This document shows positions 34,660 through 43,462 of a stretch of 64,000 bases of DNA, piece by piece. Within the stretch, counting starts at the first letter, position 1. Each line of letters starts with the position of its first letter. The stretch comes from Phenylobacterium sp. (GTDB lineage: Bacteria > Pseudomonadota > Alphaproteobacteria > Caulobacterales > Caulobacteraceae): contig NZ_JAUYAF010000002.1 of NCBI RefSeq assembly GCF_030693625.1, positions 20,825 to 84,824 of the forward strand, in the 5' to 3' direction. The notes under the pieces were generated by a model. The model saw only the letters and a list, made by a program, of their open reading frames with translations. It was not told the origin of the DNA and did not search any database. A program made the translations under genes and the position numbers.

Positions 34660-35178
34660 ATGGCGAACCTAGTCCTCAGCGTAATCGGCAGCGACCGCCC
34701 CGGTCTGACCCAGGCCCTGGCGGCCGCCGTGCTCTCGGCCGGCGGAAACTGGCTGGAAAGCCATCTCAGCCGCCTCGGCGGACTTTATGTCGGCTCCGTG
34801 CTGGTGGAGGCCGACGACCTCGAAGCCCTGCGCGCGGCCGTGCAGGCTGTGGACGCCCATGGGCTGGAGGTCCGCATCGCGCCTGCTCTCGAGGCCCCGA
34901 TCGCCGGCGGGGAGGAGGTGCTCTTCGCCCTGGTCGGCCAGGACCGGCTGGGCATCGTGCACCAGGTGACGGCGATCCTCAGCCGGCTGGAGGTCAATAT
35001 CGAGACCTTCGAGACCCGCATCAGCGCCGAGCCCCATTCGGGCGGCGCCCTGTTCCATCTCGACGCCCGCCTGCGCCTGCCGCCGACCCTGACCGCGCAG
35101 GATGTCCAGGCCGCCCTGGAGGCCATCTCGGCCGAGATCATGGTCGATATCAGCCTCGCCCCCGCCACAGCGCGCTAA
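34660..35178 (+). CDS. ACT-domain protein, GcvR-like
   Basis: The 172-residue protein consists of two ACT domains (about 3-75 and 85-165). They begin with the matching motifs [14 protein letters not shown] and [13 protein letters not shown]. This arrangement is that of glycine-cleavage regulator GcvR and related ligand-sensing proteins. The ligand and partner are unknown here. The start at ATG 34660 has GAGAGAG upstream; the frame extends far 5' over mobA in antisense and is not believed there. Confidence 0.85.
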   Translation: MANLVLSVIGSDRPGLTQALAAAVLSAGGNWLESHLSRLGGLYVGSVLVEADDLEALRAAVQAVDAHGLEVRIAPALEAPIAGGEEVLFALVGQDRLGIVHQVTAILSRLEVNIETFETRISAEPHSGGALFHLDARLRLPPTLTAQDVQAALEAISAEIMVDISLAPATAR

Positions 35179-35210
35179 ACCTGATTGCGTTGGATCTGCC
35201 CCCGGCGCGT

Positions 35211-36113
35211 CTACCGGCTCGAGGCCTGACGTCGAGCCACGAGCAGGGCGCCTTCCAGGCCGGAATGGTCGAGGGCCGGGGTCCGCAGGTAGTCGGGCCC
35301 TGCGATCATGGGCGCGCCATAGTCGCCCATCGCGGTCTTCAACGCGGCGGCCACCGCGTCCACCAAGCCCGGCGTCGACATCACCCCGCCCCCCAGCACG
35401 ATGCAGCGCGGCGACCAGGCGAGGGCCAGACTGGCGCAGAGCTGGGCGAGATAGTCGGCGGCCAGCGCCTTGAGGTCGGGGCGTTCGGCCAGGGTCTCGC
35501 CGGCCGCCAGCCGCCGTCCCAGCGCCGGCCCCGCCGTCAGCCCTTCGGCGCAGTCGGTGTGGAAAGGACAGGCGCTGGGGGTGGTGTCGTCCAGACGGCG
35601 GTGCAGTCGCAGGTGTCCGATTTCCGGATGCAGGGCGCCTTTCAGGGTCCGCCCTTCCAAGCATAGCGCCCCGCCGATACCGGAGCCCACGGTGACATAG
35701 GCCACGGCGTCCAGGCCCCTCGCCGCGCCGATGGCCTGCTCGGCGATCGCCGCGGCGGCCACATCGGTCTCCACCACCACCGGCGCGCCGAGGCGCTGCG
35801 CCAGGGCGGCGGCGAGGTTGAAGCCGCTCCAGTGCGGCTTGGGGGTCGGCAGCATCAGACCGCGGTCCGGCGAGGCGGGATCGACAATCAGGGGTCCGAA
35901 GCTGGCCAGGCCAATGGCGGCGAGCGTGTCGCCCGGCCTCAGGTCGGCCTGGATTGCGCCCACCAGGTCGATCACCGCCTGTTGCGGGGTGGTCGTCGCG
36001 AACCGATGGGTCGGGACATCAAGGGCGGCTTGCCGATCTGCGTCCGCCGTCGCCACCCGGCAGAGAATCTTCGTGCCGCCCGTCTCAATGGCGGCGATCA
36101 GGGGGCGGGTCAT
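35211..36113 (-). CDS. ROK-family sugar kinase, fructokinase-like
   Basis: The 300-residue kinase starts at ATG 36113 with GGAGG five bases upstream. ROK motifs are present: the N-terminal phosphate loop AAIETGGTKILC, the GSGIGGAL segment, and the zinc-binding GH-x(n)-CPFHTDCAEGL motif with the final AGPALG. That CPxHxxCxEGL form is typical of bacterial fructokinases of the ROK family. It should phosphorylate fructose (or a close sugar) with ATP. It stands alone, with a small palindrome directly upstream of its ribosome site. Confidence 0.85.
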   Translation of the reverse strand: MTRPLIAAIETGGTKILCRVATADADRQAALDVPTHRFATTTPQQAVIDLVGAIQADLRPGDTLAAIGLASFGPLIVDPASPDRGLMLPTPKPHWSGFNLAAALAQRLGAPVVVETDVAAAAIAEQAIGAARGLDAVAYVTVGSGIGGALCLEGRTLKGALHPEIGHLRLHRRLDDTTPSACPFHTDCAEGLTAGPALGRRLAAGETLAERPDLKALAADYLAQLCASLALAWSPRCIVLGGGVMSTPGLVDAVAAALKTAMGDYGAPMIAGPDYLRTPALDHSGLEGALLVARRQASSR

Positions 36114-36122
36114 GCGGGCCTC

Positions 36123-36135
36123 CGTGACGGTCACG
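36123..36135. promoter_or_regulatory. Palindrome CGTGACGGTCACG upstream of the sugar kinase gene
   Basis: Two perfect six-base arms flank a single G, immediately upstream of the GGAGG ribosome site of the kinase gene. It could be an operator; the binding protein is not known. Confidence 0.3.
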
Positions 36136-36615
36136 TGGCAATGACCTCTGCCCGCGATACTCAAGGTCAAAACTTGGTCGCCCGCGGCCCACGGCGCAAT
36201 GATCTTTCCACCAAACCGGGCGCTCGCCACGGTCGCGGGCGCAGATGCGAGATGTGGAAGTCGCGCGGCGGTATTCGGCCGACCCTCGCCGCCCGCGACA
36301 CAGGCTCACGCTCCCCGTGATAGGTTTTGAGAACCCGCGCCGGTTGAACCCTTCGTCTTGATGGGTTTCACAACTCAAGTTCGCTGAGCGATTTCTACCC
36401 AAACTGAGTACAGGTCTCCGCCGAAGCCGACGCGGCTGGGCTGACGGGCCTAGCTTGGAGGTCCGCGCGACCGGTCTCCCACGCTTGAATCCAGCGCTAT
36501 CGCGACTGAATTTCAAATAGAATCCCTTCTGTTGCGAGCCTGGATCCCGACAGCATCGAACATGATCAGCGGGATTGTCGGTCGCGGCTCTCATGCCGCT
36601 TTGCAAAGGTGTAAT

Positions 36616-36636
36616 ATTCGCCTTTACTCGGCGAAT
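36616..36636. promoter_or_regulatory. Inverted repeat ATTCGCC-N7-GGCGAAT upstream of the XRE gene
   Basis: Seven-base arms at 36616-36622 and 36630-36636 lie 58 bases before the GTG start of the XRE regulator gene in an AT-rich patch. This is a natural place for an autoregulatory operator. Confidence 0.35.
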
Positions 36637-36694
36637 CTTGAACGCGCGCCGGCGGCCCCACCGAGCGCGCGCCGTGGTTGAGGAGAACAGGACT

Positions 36695-37117
36695 GTGCCG
36701 GAGCTATCCAACAAGACCCCGGACCCGATGGACGTCGCCCTGGGTGCTGCGGTTCGTATCCGCAGGCGAACGATCGGCATGTCGCAGGAGGCCCTGGCCG
36801 AACAGTGCGGCGTCAGCTTCCAGCAAATTCAAAAATATGAGAACGGCGCGAACCGCATTTCCTTCTCGCGCCTGGTGCAGATAGCCCGCGCGCTGCGATG
36901 CCGCGTCGTGGACCTGATGGACGTCCTAGACACCCCCGGGCACGACGCCGTGGGAGACCTGGACCTGCTGTCGCGCATGCGCACGCCAGGCGCCCTGGAA
37001 CTTCTGGCCGCATTCGAGAAACTGCCGCAGGACGCACGCGCCTCCCTCGTCAGCTTCATGCGCGCCCTTACTGGCCCGGACGGCAGCCTGCGCAGCAAGC
37101 AGAAGGAAATGGCGTAG
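36695..37117 (+). CDS. XRE-family helix-turn-helix regulator
   Basis: The product from GTG 36695 is 140 residues; AGGAG lies nine bases upstream. The helix-turn-helix (about 15-70) reads MDVALGAAVRIRRRTIGMSQ, then EALAEQCGVSFQQIQKYENG and RISFSRL. It belongs to a set of alphaproteobacterial XRE proteins common in Rhizobiales and Caulobacterales. The C-terminal part is short and helical, with no recognised ligand domain. The targets are unknown; the inverted repeat upstream may be its own operator. Confidence 0.85.
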   Translation: MPELSNKTPDPMDVALGAAVRIRRRTIGMSQEALAEQCGVSFQQIQKYENGANRISFSRLVQIARALRCRVVDLMDVLDTPGHDAVGDLDLLSRMRTPGALELLAAFEKLPQDARASLVSFMRALTGPDGSLRSKQKEMA

Positions 37118-37157
37118 GGACCCTGTCCGACTGACTGATTGTGGCTGGCGAGCCCGA

Positions 37158-37781
37158 TCAGCTCTCGGCCAGAACCTTGTCGATGACGGCTCTCGCCTCG
37201 GGGCCTGCCCAGTCGGCGCCCCCGGCGAGGCGGGCGCGCTCCACCCCATCCTTGCCGAAGATCACCGTGGTGGGCATGCCGACGGCCGCTGGCTTGAAGT
37301 CGTAGGGGAGCTTCAGCTTGGGATCCCGGTAGAAGACCAGGGGCGCGTGCTTGGCGATGAACAGGCGCGCCTTCTCGGCGTCCCGCTCCCCATCGACGCT
37401 GACGGCCACCACGGCCACCGGCTGACCCTCATAGGCCGCCGCCAGCTTGGCCAGGGTGGGCATCTCGATCACGCAGGGACCACACCAGGTGGCCCACAGA
37501 TTGACCACCACGACCTTGCCCTTGAAGTCGGCCAGCCGCACCGGCTTGCCGTCGGCGTCCTGGAAGCTGGTGGCCGGCGCGGGGCCGGCCTCTGCTGGGA
37601 AGATGAGCTTGGCCATCTCGCCCTTGGCGAGACTCTTCAGGCTGGTTGTCTGGCGGGGGTTTATGGATGCCTGCGCCATGATGTAGACAACCGCCGCGAC
37701 GCCCAGCAGGGCGACGCCCCAGAGCGCGCCTTTCAGGAGGCCCGATTTGGGCTTCGACGTCTCCTCGGGTGCTTGGCTCAT
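37158..37781 (-). CDS. Membrane-anchored TlpA/ResA-type thioredoxin
   Basis: The 207-residue protein has a short cytoplasmic N-terminus, one membrane helix (about 18-40) and a periplasmic thioredoxin domain. The redox motif is WCGPC ([18 protein letters not shown]) and the cis-proline is in VGMPTTV. It probably reduces disulfides in the periplasm, for example in cytochrome c assembly. The ATG at 37781 has GGAG nine bases upstream. Its start codon overlaps, on the opposite strand, the start codon of argH (CATG at 37779-37782). Confidence 0.88.
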   Translation of the reverse strand: MSQAPEETSKPKSGLLKGALWGVALLGVAAVVYIMAQASINPRQTTSLKSLAKGEMAKLIFPAEAGPAPATSFQDADGKPVRLADFKGKVVVVNLWATWCGPCVIEMPTLAKLAAAYEGQPVAVVAVSVDGERDAEKARLFIAKHAPLVFYRDPKLKLPYDFKPAAVGMPTTVIFGKDGVERARLAGGADWAGPEARAVIDKVLAES

Positions 37782-39198
37782 GTCCGACGACTCCACTCAC
37801 GGTTCTGACGCGCCCGCATCTGGCCAGGCCATGTGGGGCGGGAGGTTCAGCGCGAAACCCGCCGAACTGATGCAGGCGATCAACGTCTCCATCGGGTTCG
37901 ACAAGCGCCTGGCGCCGCAGGACCTGGCGGGGTCCCGCGCGCACGCGGCGATGTTGCGCAAGCAAGGCGTCATTACAAGCGCCGACGAGCAGGCGATCCA
38001 GGGTGGACTGCAGGCCATCGAGGCCGAGATGGCCGCCGGGACCTTCCCCTATCGCGACGAGTTCGAGGACATCCACATGAACGTGGAGGCCCGACTGCGG
38101 GAGCTGATCGGGCCGGTGGCCGGCCGCCTGCACACCGCCCGCTCGCGCAACGACCAGGTGGCGGTCGATTTCCGCCTATGGGTCCGGGACGCCTGCGACC
38201 GCACCATCGCCCAGCTGCGCGCTCTCCAGGAGGCCCTTGTCCTCAAGGCCGAGGCCCACGCTGAGACCCTGATGCCGGGCTTCACCCACCTGCAGCCGGC
38301 TCAGCCCGTCACCTTCGGCCACCACCTGATGGCCTATGTGGAGATGTTCGGCCGCGACGCCGGGCGCTTCGCCGATGCGCGCCGCCGGATGAACGAGTGC
38401 CCCCTGGGCGCGGCCGCCCTGGCTGGCTCGCCCTTCCCCATCGACCGTGACGCCACGGCCCAGGCGCTCGGCTTCGACCGCCCCACCGCCAATTCGCTGG
38501 ACAGCGTTTCGGACCGCGACTTCGCCCTGGAGGCCTTGGCCGCGGGCACGCTGGCGGCCATCCACCTGTCACGTCTGGCCGAGGAGATCGTCATCTGGAT
38601 GACGCCGCAATTCGGCTTCATCAAGCTGACAGACGCCTTCACCACCGGCTCCTCGATCATGCCGCAGAAGAAGAACCCGGACGCCGCCGAGCTGGTGCGC
38701 GCCAAGACCGGCCGGCTGATGGGCTCGTTCACCCAGCTCGCCGTGGTGATGAAGGGCCTGCCGCTGGCCTATTCCAAGGACATGCAGGAGGACAAGGTCC
38801 CCACCTTCGACGCCTTCGACGCCCTGGAGCTGTCCCTGGCCGCCATGGCCGGGATGGTGGAGGATATGGAGCCGGTCTCGGCCAGGATGGCGGCGGCCGC
38901 CGGCGCGGGGTTCTCCACCGCAACCGACCTCGCCGACTGGCTGGTGCGCACCCTCGACATGCCCTTCCGCGACGCTCACCATGTGACGGGCGCGGCGGTG
39001 AAACGGGCCGAGCAGCTTGGCTGTGATCTCTCCGACCTGCCGCTCAAGGAGCTTCAGGCCCTGTCGCAGGGGATCACCGCCGAGGTCTACGACGTTCTCA
39101 CCCCACGGGCTTCCGCCGGGAGCCGCAAAAGCTACGGCGGCGCCGCGCCGGACCAGGTTCGCGCCCAAGTCGCGCGTTGGAAGGATATGCTGAAATGA
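37780..39198 (+). CDS. argH: Argininosuccinate lyase
   Basis: The 472-residue enzyme splits argininosuccinate into arginine and fumarate, the last step of arginine synthesis. Signature motifs are [18 protein letters not shown] and the catalytic loop [12 protein letters not shown]. The ATG at 37780 gives the expected N-terminus before MWGGRFS; a later ATG at 37831 is possible. No clear ribosome site precedes 37780, so a leaderless or weakly started message is likely. The lipoprotein gene lptM follows with an ATGA overlap. Confidence 0.93.
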   Translation: MSDDSTHGSDAPASGQAMWGGRFSAKPAELMQAINVSIGFDKRLAPQDLAGSRAHAAMLRKQGVITSADEQAIQGGLQAIEAEMAAGTFPYRDEFEDIHMNVEARLRELIGPVAGRLHTARSRNDQVAVDFRLWVRDACDRTIAQLRALQEALVLKAEAHAETLMPGFTHLQPAQPVTFGHHLMAYVEMFGRDAGRFADARRRMNECPLGAAALAGSPFPIDRDATAQALGFDRPTANSLDSVSDRDFALEALAAGTLAAIHLSRLAEEIVIWMTPQFGFIKLTDAFTTGSSIMPQKKNPDAAELVRAKTGRLMGSFTQLAVVMKGLPLAYSKDMQEDKVPTFDAFDALELSLAAMAGMVEDMEPVSARMAAAAGAGFSTATDLADWLVRTLDMPFRDAHHVTGAAVKRAEQLGCDLSDLPLKELQALSQGITAEVYDVLTPRASAGSRKSYGGAAPDQVRAQVARWKDMLK

Positions 39199-39479
39199 CC
39201 CTTCGCCCCCTCGTGCTGATCGGCGCGCTCGCGCTCTCCGCCACCGCTCTGTCGGGCTGCGGCAAGATGGGTGAGCTGGAACGCCCCGGCCCCATCGGCC
39301 AAGCCCGCTCCGGCTCCGACGCTGGGTCCGCGCCGATGCGCTCGATCCGCACCGTCGATCCCCGCGACCGCAACTCCGATCCGGCGCCCCAGCGCACCGA
39401 GCCGATTGAGAGCACCAACGACCCCATGGCCAGCGGGCCGCAGGGCGCCATCCCCGACCCCTACGCCCGCCCGCGATGA
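39195..39479 (+). CDS. lptM: Small lipoprotein, LptM-like
   Basis: The 94-residue protein has a lipoprotein signal ending in LSGC near residue 20, followed by [11 protein letters not shown] and a hydrophilic tail. Short lipoproteins of this form between argH and lysA (or before dapF) match LptM/YifL, a helper of LptD-LptE maturation in the outer membrane. The tail is longer than in E. coli. It overlaps both argH and lysA by four bases. Confidence 0.7.
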   Translation: MTLRPLVLIGALALSATALSGCGKMGELERPGPIGQARSGSDAGSAPMRSIRTVDPRDRNSDPAPQRTEPIESTNDPMASGPQGAIPDPYARPR

Positions 39480-40750
39480 ACCACTTCGAGCTGTCGGGAG
39501 GCGAGCTCGCCTGCGAGGACGTTGGGCTGACCACGATCGCGCAAGCTGTCGGCACGCCAGTCTATGTCTATTCCACCGCCACCCTGGAGCGGCACTATAC
39601 GGTGTTGCGCGACGCCCTGGTGAACGAGGGCCTGGGCGACCCGCTGATCGCCTTCGCCGTGAAGTCCAACTCAAATGTGGCCGTGCTGCGCACCCTGGGC
39701 AATCTGGGCGCGGGCGCGGACACGGTTTCCGAAGGCGAGATTCGCCGGGCGCTGGCGGCCGGCATCCCGGGTGAACGCATCGTCTTCTCCGGGGTCGGCA
39801 AGACCGAGGGCGAGATCGCCTTCGCCCTCAAGCGCGGGGTCGGCGAGATCAATGTCGAGTCCGAGCCCGAGATGCACATGGCGTCCAGGGTCGCCCAGTC
39901 GCTGGGAACCCGCGCCACGATCGCCATCCGCGTGAACCCGGACGTCTCGGCCGGCGGACACGCCAAGATCTCCACCGGAAAGTCCGACAACAAGTTCGGC
40001 GTCTCCTTCTCCGAGGCCGAGCGCCTCTACGCCCAGGCCTCCAACAACGCGGGCCTGAAGCCGGTGGGCGTCACCTGCCACATCGGCAGCCAGATCACCC
40101 ATCTGGCGCCGCTGGAGGAAGCCTTCGTCAAGATGCGCGGCCTCGTGGAGCGGCTGCGCGGCGAGGGGCTGGCGGTCGAGCGCCTGGACCTCGGCGGCGG
40201 GCTCGGCGTGCCCTATTTCAACATGCCGACGCCGGCGAGCCCGGCCGACTATGCGGCCATGATCGCCCGGACCATGAGGGGTCTGGACGTCCAGTTCGCC
40301 TTCGAGCCCGGCCGCATGATCTGCGCCAACGCCGGGATCCTGCTGTCGAGGGTGCAGCATATCCACGAGCGGCCCGAGGGGCGGAAGTTCGCGGTGCTGG
40401 ACGCGGCCATGAACGACCTGATCCGGCCGGCCATGTACGACGCCTATCACGACATCCGGCCGGTGAAGCCCCGCGCCGGAGATCCCGTCACCTATGATGT
40501 GGTGGGTCCGATCTGCGAGACCGGCGACACCTTCACCCGCGACCGCGACCTGCCCCGCCTAGCGGCCGGCGATCTGGTGGCCTTCATGAGCGCGGGCGCC
40601 TACGGGGCGGTGATGTCGAGCGAATACAACAGCCGCCTGCTGGTTCCCGAGGTGCTGGTGAACGGCGACAGGTTCGCCGTCATCCGCCCACGTCCTACCT
40701 ATGAGGACATGCTGGCCCGCGACGCCATGCCCGACTGGCTGGAGGCCTGA
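39476..40750 (+). CDS. lysA: Diaminopimelate decarboxylase
   Basis: The 424-residue PLP enzyme converts meso-diaminopimelate to lysine. The PLP lysine lies in IAFAVKSNSN (about residue 63). Other motifs are the CHIGSQI segment, the glycine loop DLGGGLGVPY, the EPGRMICANAG site and the C-terminal YDVVGPICETGD cysteine. The ATG overlaps the lptM stop. The trio argH-lptM-lysA is a common alphaproteobacterial unit. Confidence 0.95.
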   Translation: MNHFELSGGELACEDVGLTTIAQAVGTPVYVYSTATLERHYTVLRDALVNEGLGDPLIAFAVKSNSNVAVLRTLGNLGAGADTVSEGEIRRALAAGIPGERIVFSGVGKTEGEIAFALKRGVGEINVESEPEMHMASRVAQSLGTRATIAIRVNPDVSAGGHAKISTGKSDNKFGVSFSEAERLYAQASNNAGLKPVGVTCHIGSQITHLAPLEEAFVKMRGLVERLRGEGLAVERLDLGGGLGVPYFNMPTPASPADYAAMIARTMRGLDVQFAFEPGRMICANAGILLSRVQHIHERPEGRKFAVLDAAMNDLIRPAMYDAYHDIRPVKPRAGDPVTYDVVGPICETGDTFTRDRDLPRLAAGDLVAFMSAGAYGAVMSSEYNSRLLVPEVLVNGDRFAVIRPRPTYEDMLARDAMPDWLEA

Positions 40751-40764
40751 CGGGCGCCCGGAAC

Positions 40765-40793
40765 CCCAAGGCCTCGGCCCTTGTTCCCTTGGG
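40765..40793 (+). terminator. Hairpin between lysA and the small membrane protein gene
   Basis: CCCAAGG (40765-40771) pairs with CCTTGGG (40787-40793), 15 bases after the lysA stop. There is no T-run, so its efficiency as a terminator is doubtful. Confidence 0.35.
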
Positions 40794-40812
40794 TGACCTA
40801 GGAGGTCCCCCT

Positions 40813-41025
40813 ATGAGTACGCGTCTCTATATCGCCGCCGTTCTTAGCCTGATGGTCGCCGGCGTTCTGTTCGGCATCGGCGCCATTCCGGTCTTGATGA
40901 TCCCGGCCCTGTCGGCGAAGGCCAATCTGCTCCTGCCCATCGTTGTGGTGCTGTCGATCGTCCTGACCCCGCCGATCGCCTGGAAGCTTGCGCCGAAGCT
41001 GCGCGCCACGCCCCATCGGCCCTAG
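40813..41025 (+). CDS. Small two-helix membrane protein, unknown function
   Basis: The 70-residue protein starts at ATG 40813 after a strong GGAGG. Two hydrophobic segments (about 5-33 and 38-58) suggest a hairpin in the inner membrane with a basic C-terminus. It matches no family I recognise. It ends one base before the convergent hpt stop codon. Confidence 0.65.
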   Translation: MSTRLYIAAVLSLMVAGVLFGIGAIPVLMIPALSAKANLLLPIVVVLSIVLTPPIAWKLAPKLRATPHRP

Positions 41026-41026
41026 G

Positions 41027-41548
41027 TCAGTCCAGCGCCCCGATATAGGGCAGCCCGCGAAGAGCGCCGGCGGCGTCCATGCCATAGCCCACCAGGTAGC
41101 GGGCGGGCGCTTCCCAGGCCACGAAGTCCGGCACGATGGCCCTGGGCGTCGGCCAGGGCTTGGAGGCGAAGACGGCGGTGAAGGCGCGCGCCGCGCCGGC
41201 GTCGCGAACCAGGCGGCTGGCTTCAGACAGCGACAGGCCGGTGTCGATGACGTCGTCGATGATCAGGGCGGTGCGGCCCGACAACGGCCGCTGCAGGTCG
41301 GCGCGCACCTCGCACCGGCCCAGGCTGGCGCGCTCGTCGCCGTAGGAGGCCAGCCACAGGGCGTCGAAGCGGACATGCCGGCCAAGGCGCGACAGGGCCC
41401 GCGTCAGGTCCGAGGCGAACCACAGGCCTCCGGTCAACAGGCACACGGCCACGGTGTCGTCGTCGATCGCCGGCGCGATCTGCGCGGCCAGGGCGGCGAC
41501 CCGGCGGGCGACCTCTTCCTCCGACAGCAGGACGACCGGATCAGCCAT
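41027..41548 (-). CDS. hpt: Hypoxanthine-type phosphoribosyltransferase
   Basis: The 173-residue enzyme joins a purine base to PRPP for salvage. The PRPP-binding motif reads ALIIDDVIDTGLS (about residues 95-107). The early CLLTGGLWFASDL loop and the LVGYGMD segment near the end are typical of hypoxanthine/guanine phosphoribosyltransferases. The ATG at 41548 lies eight bases inside the end of the upstream zinc-ribbon gene, so the two are coupled. Confidence 0.88.
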   Translation of the reverse strand: MADPVVLLSEEEVARRVAALAAQIAPAIDDDTVAVCLLTGGLWFASDLTRALSRLGRHVRFDALWLASYGDERASLGRCEVRADLQRPLSGRTALIIDDVIDTGLSLSEASRLVRDAGAARAFTAVFASKPWPTPRAIVPDFVAWEAPARYLVGYGMDAAGALRGLPYIGALD

Positions 41549-42437
41549 GGGGCTCCAGGGCGTAGGGGCTGTCGGACGACAGGGGCTTGGCCTCCACCGG
41601 CGCGGGGCCGTGAGACGCCGCAGGCGCATGGGGCGCCTCGGCCTCCGCCGCACCGCGCAGGGCGTGTTCCGGCGCCGGGTGAGCAGGCACAGGGACCTTG
41701 GCCTTGGTCTTCTTGCCCTTGGACTTGGCGGTGTCGGGCGCGAAGGAGATCTGCAGGTCGTGGGCCGAGGTCGGCGGGTCGAGGATCGCCAGGGCGAAGT
41801 GGCGGGTTTCGCCGGGGGGCACTACCGGGTCGGCGGGCCGGGCGATCTTGGTGACGATGGTCTTGCCGGCCTTGTTGAGCAGCTCGATCTTCAGGGGCGG
41901 GGTGACGATGGCGTGGTCTTCGACATTGCGGATCATGCCTGAGATGGACAGGGCCGCGTGTCCGTCCTGCAGGGCCGGTTCGGCCCGCGAGCCCTCGATC
42001 ACCAGGCCAAGGGTGTTCACCGGCAGCCCTGCGAGGGCATAGGCCTTGGCCGAGCCCGGCATGATCTTGACCACATCGACCCGGAACACGACGGCCAGGC
42101 CGACGATGATGGCGAGCGTTGCGGCCATACCAGCCCAGACGATGCCGTGGGTGGCGGCCTCGCGCACCTTGCGCGTGTTCTCCACCTTGGCGCGGATCAC
42201 CTTGGGCAGTTCGGCGCCGGGCAGGTCACTCAGCGCGGCGGGTTCCTCGGCCTGAGGTTCGAAGGGATCGCGGGCGACCGCGCCCTCCTCAGCCGAGACG
42301 TCCAGTTCCAGGGTCGCCTCGCGGTGGGCCGTCCAGCGGTGGCCACAGGAGGCGCACTTCACCGCGCGGCCCTCCGGGGCGATCTTGCGATCGTCCACGA
42401 AATAGCTGGTGGCGCACTCTGGACAGGTCAGGATCAT
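41541..42437 (-). CDS. MJ0042-type zinc-ribbon membrane protein with DUF3426 domain
   Basis: The 298-residue protein starts with an MJ0042 zinc ribbon (CPECATSY ... CASCGHRW, four cysteines). It then has an acidic linker, one membrane helix (about 98-122) and a periplasmic DUF3426 region (about 125-230), ending in an Ala/Pro-rich tail. Proteins of this build sit next to ftsE in many alphaproteobacteria; their role is not known. It diverges from ftsE and overlaps hpt. Confidence 0.85.
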   Translation of the reverse strand: MILTCPECATSYFVDDRKIAPEGRAVKCASCGHRWTAHREATLELDVSAEEGAVARDPFEPQAEEPAALSDLPGAELPKVIRAKVENTRKVREAATHGIVWAGMAATLAIIVGLAVVFRVDVVKIMPGSAKAYALAGLPVNTLGLVIEGSRAEPALQDGHAALSISGMIRNVEDHAIVTPPLKIELLNKAGKTIVTKIARPADPVVPPGETRHFALAILDPPTSAHDLQISFAPDTAKSKGKKTKAKVPVPAHPAPEHALRGAAEAEAPHAPAASHGPAPVEAKPLSSDSPYALEPHG

Positions 42438-42509
42438 GACGGCGGAACGGGTCTCGTAACCGGGGCTGTTGTTCTGGAGCGTCGCCGCCCTGGGACGGTC
42501 GGCGGTTCT

Positions 42510-42525
42510 GGAGGATTCGTCCTCC
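42510..42525 (+). promoter_or_regulatory. UUCG-tetraloop hairpin upstream of ftsE
   Basis: GGAGGA-TTCG-TCCTCC forms a perfect six-base stem with the very stable UUCG loop if transcribed on the plus strand. It lies 211 bases before ftsE in the 299-base divergent region, which otherwise shows nothing clear. It could be a structured leader or a short terminator. Confidence 0.3.
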
Positions 42526-42736
42526 GGTCCCCATGCCGACGCGAACTGTTATCGCGATTCCTAGCACGCGGGCCTTGCCAAAACCCAAATCCCTGGCAGC
42601 GGCCGATCGTCCGGGTGGGAGATTCGCCCATCAGGCGAGCGCTGCGCAAGCTTGACCCAGGGACGGCGGCGCATGCGGAGGGTGGCCGCCGGTTCTGCTG
42701 GCGCATCGACCGGGCTTAGGGTAGCCGGGAAGGCCG

Positions 42737-43462
42737 ATGTCCAGACAGCCGCATGACGAACAGGCGCTCGACGCCGATGACGCCATCCTGGCCTTCGACG
42801 ACGTGTCGATGCGCTACGGTCGCGGGCCGGAGACGTTGAAAGACCTGACTTTTTCCCTGGAACCCGGCTCCTTCCATTTCCTCACCGGGGCTTCCGGGGC
42901 GGGCAAGAGTTCGCTGCTGAAGCTGATCTATCTGGCCGCCAAGCCCTCCAAGGGCCTGATGCACCTGTTTGGCCAGGACGTGTCGACGGTCCCTCCCAAG
43001 CAGCAGCCGATGCTGCGGCGGCGGATCGGGGTGGTGTTCCAGGAATTTCGCCTGCTCGACCACATGAGCGCCTTCGACAACGTCGCCCTGCCCCTGCGCA
43101 TCGCCGGTCGCAAGCCCGACAGCTACCGGCAGGACGTCGCCGAACTGCTGGCCTGGGTGGGTCTGCGCAGCCGCATGCACGCCATGCCCGCGACCCTGGC
43201 CGGAGGCGAGAAGCAGAGGCTGGCGATCGCGCGCGCGGTGGTCAATCGCCCCGACATCCTGCTGGCCGATGAACCGACGGGGAATGTCGATCATGAGATG
43301 GGCCTGCGCATCCTGCGCCTGTTCGTGGAGCTGAACCGCCTGGGCACCACTGTGCTGATCGCCACCCACGACCAGGATCTGGTGGCGCGGTCGGGCAAGC
43401 CGGTTCTGCACCTGGAGGACGGCCGCCTGACTCAGCTGGGCCCCATCGGAGGCGCGTCATGA
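42737..43462 (+). CDS. ftsE: Cell division ATP-binding protein
   Basis: The 241-residue ABC ATPase works with FtsX at the division site, where it controls peptidoglycan hydrolases. Walker A reads GASGAGKSS, the signature [14 protein letters not shown] and Walker [13 protein letters not shown], followed by the switch histidine in IATHDQDL. The N-terminus has about 20 extra acidic residues. Its end overlaps the ftsX start (ATGA). Confidence 0.95.
   Translation: MSRQPHDEQALDADDAILAFDDVSMRYGRGPETLKDLTFSLEPGSFHFLTGASGAGKSSLLKLIYLAAKPSKGLMHLFGQDVSTVPPKQQPMLRRRIGVVFQEFRLLDHMSAFDNVALPLRIAGRKPDSYRQDVAELLAWVGLRSRMHAMPATLAGGEKQRLAIARAVVNRPDILLADEPTGNVDHEMGLRILRLFVELNRLGTTVLIATHDQDLVARSGKPVLHLEDGRLTQLGPIGGAS

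Larger units (their letters stand above)
36114..36694. other. 581-base divergent intergenic region
   Basis: No believable gene was seen. The region separates the fructokinase-like gene from an XRE regulator gene and is richer in A+T than its surroundings, especially near 36500-36640. It contains the two palindromes listed separately and probably the promoters of both neighbours. Open frames here have no ribosome site. Confidence 0.5.
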
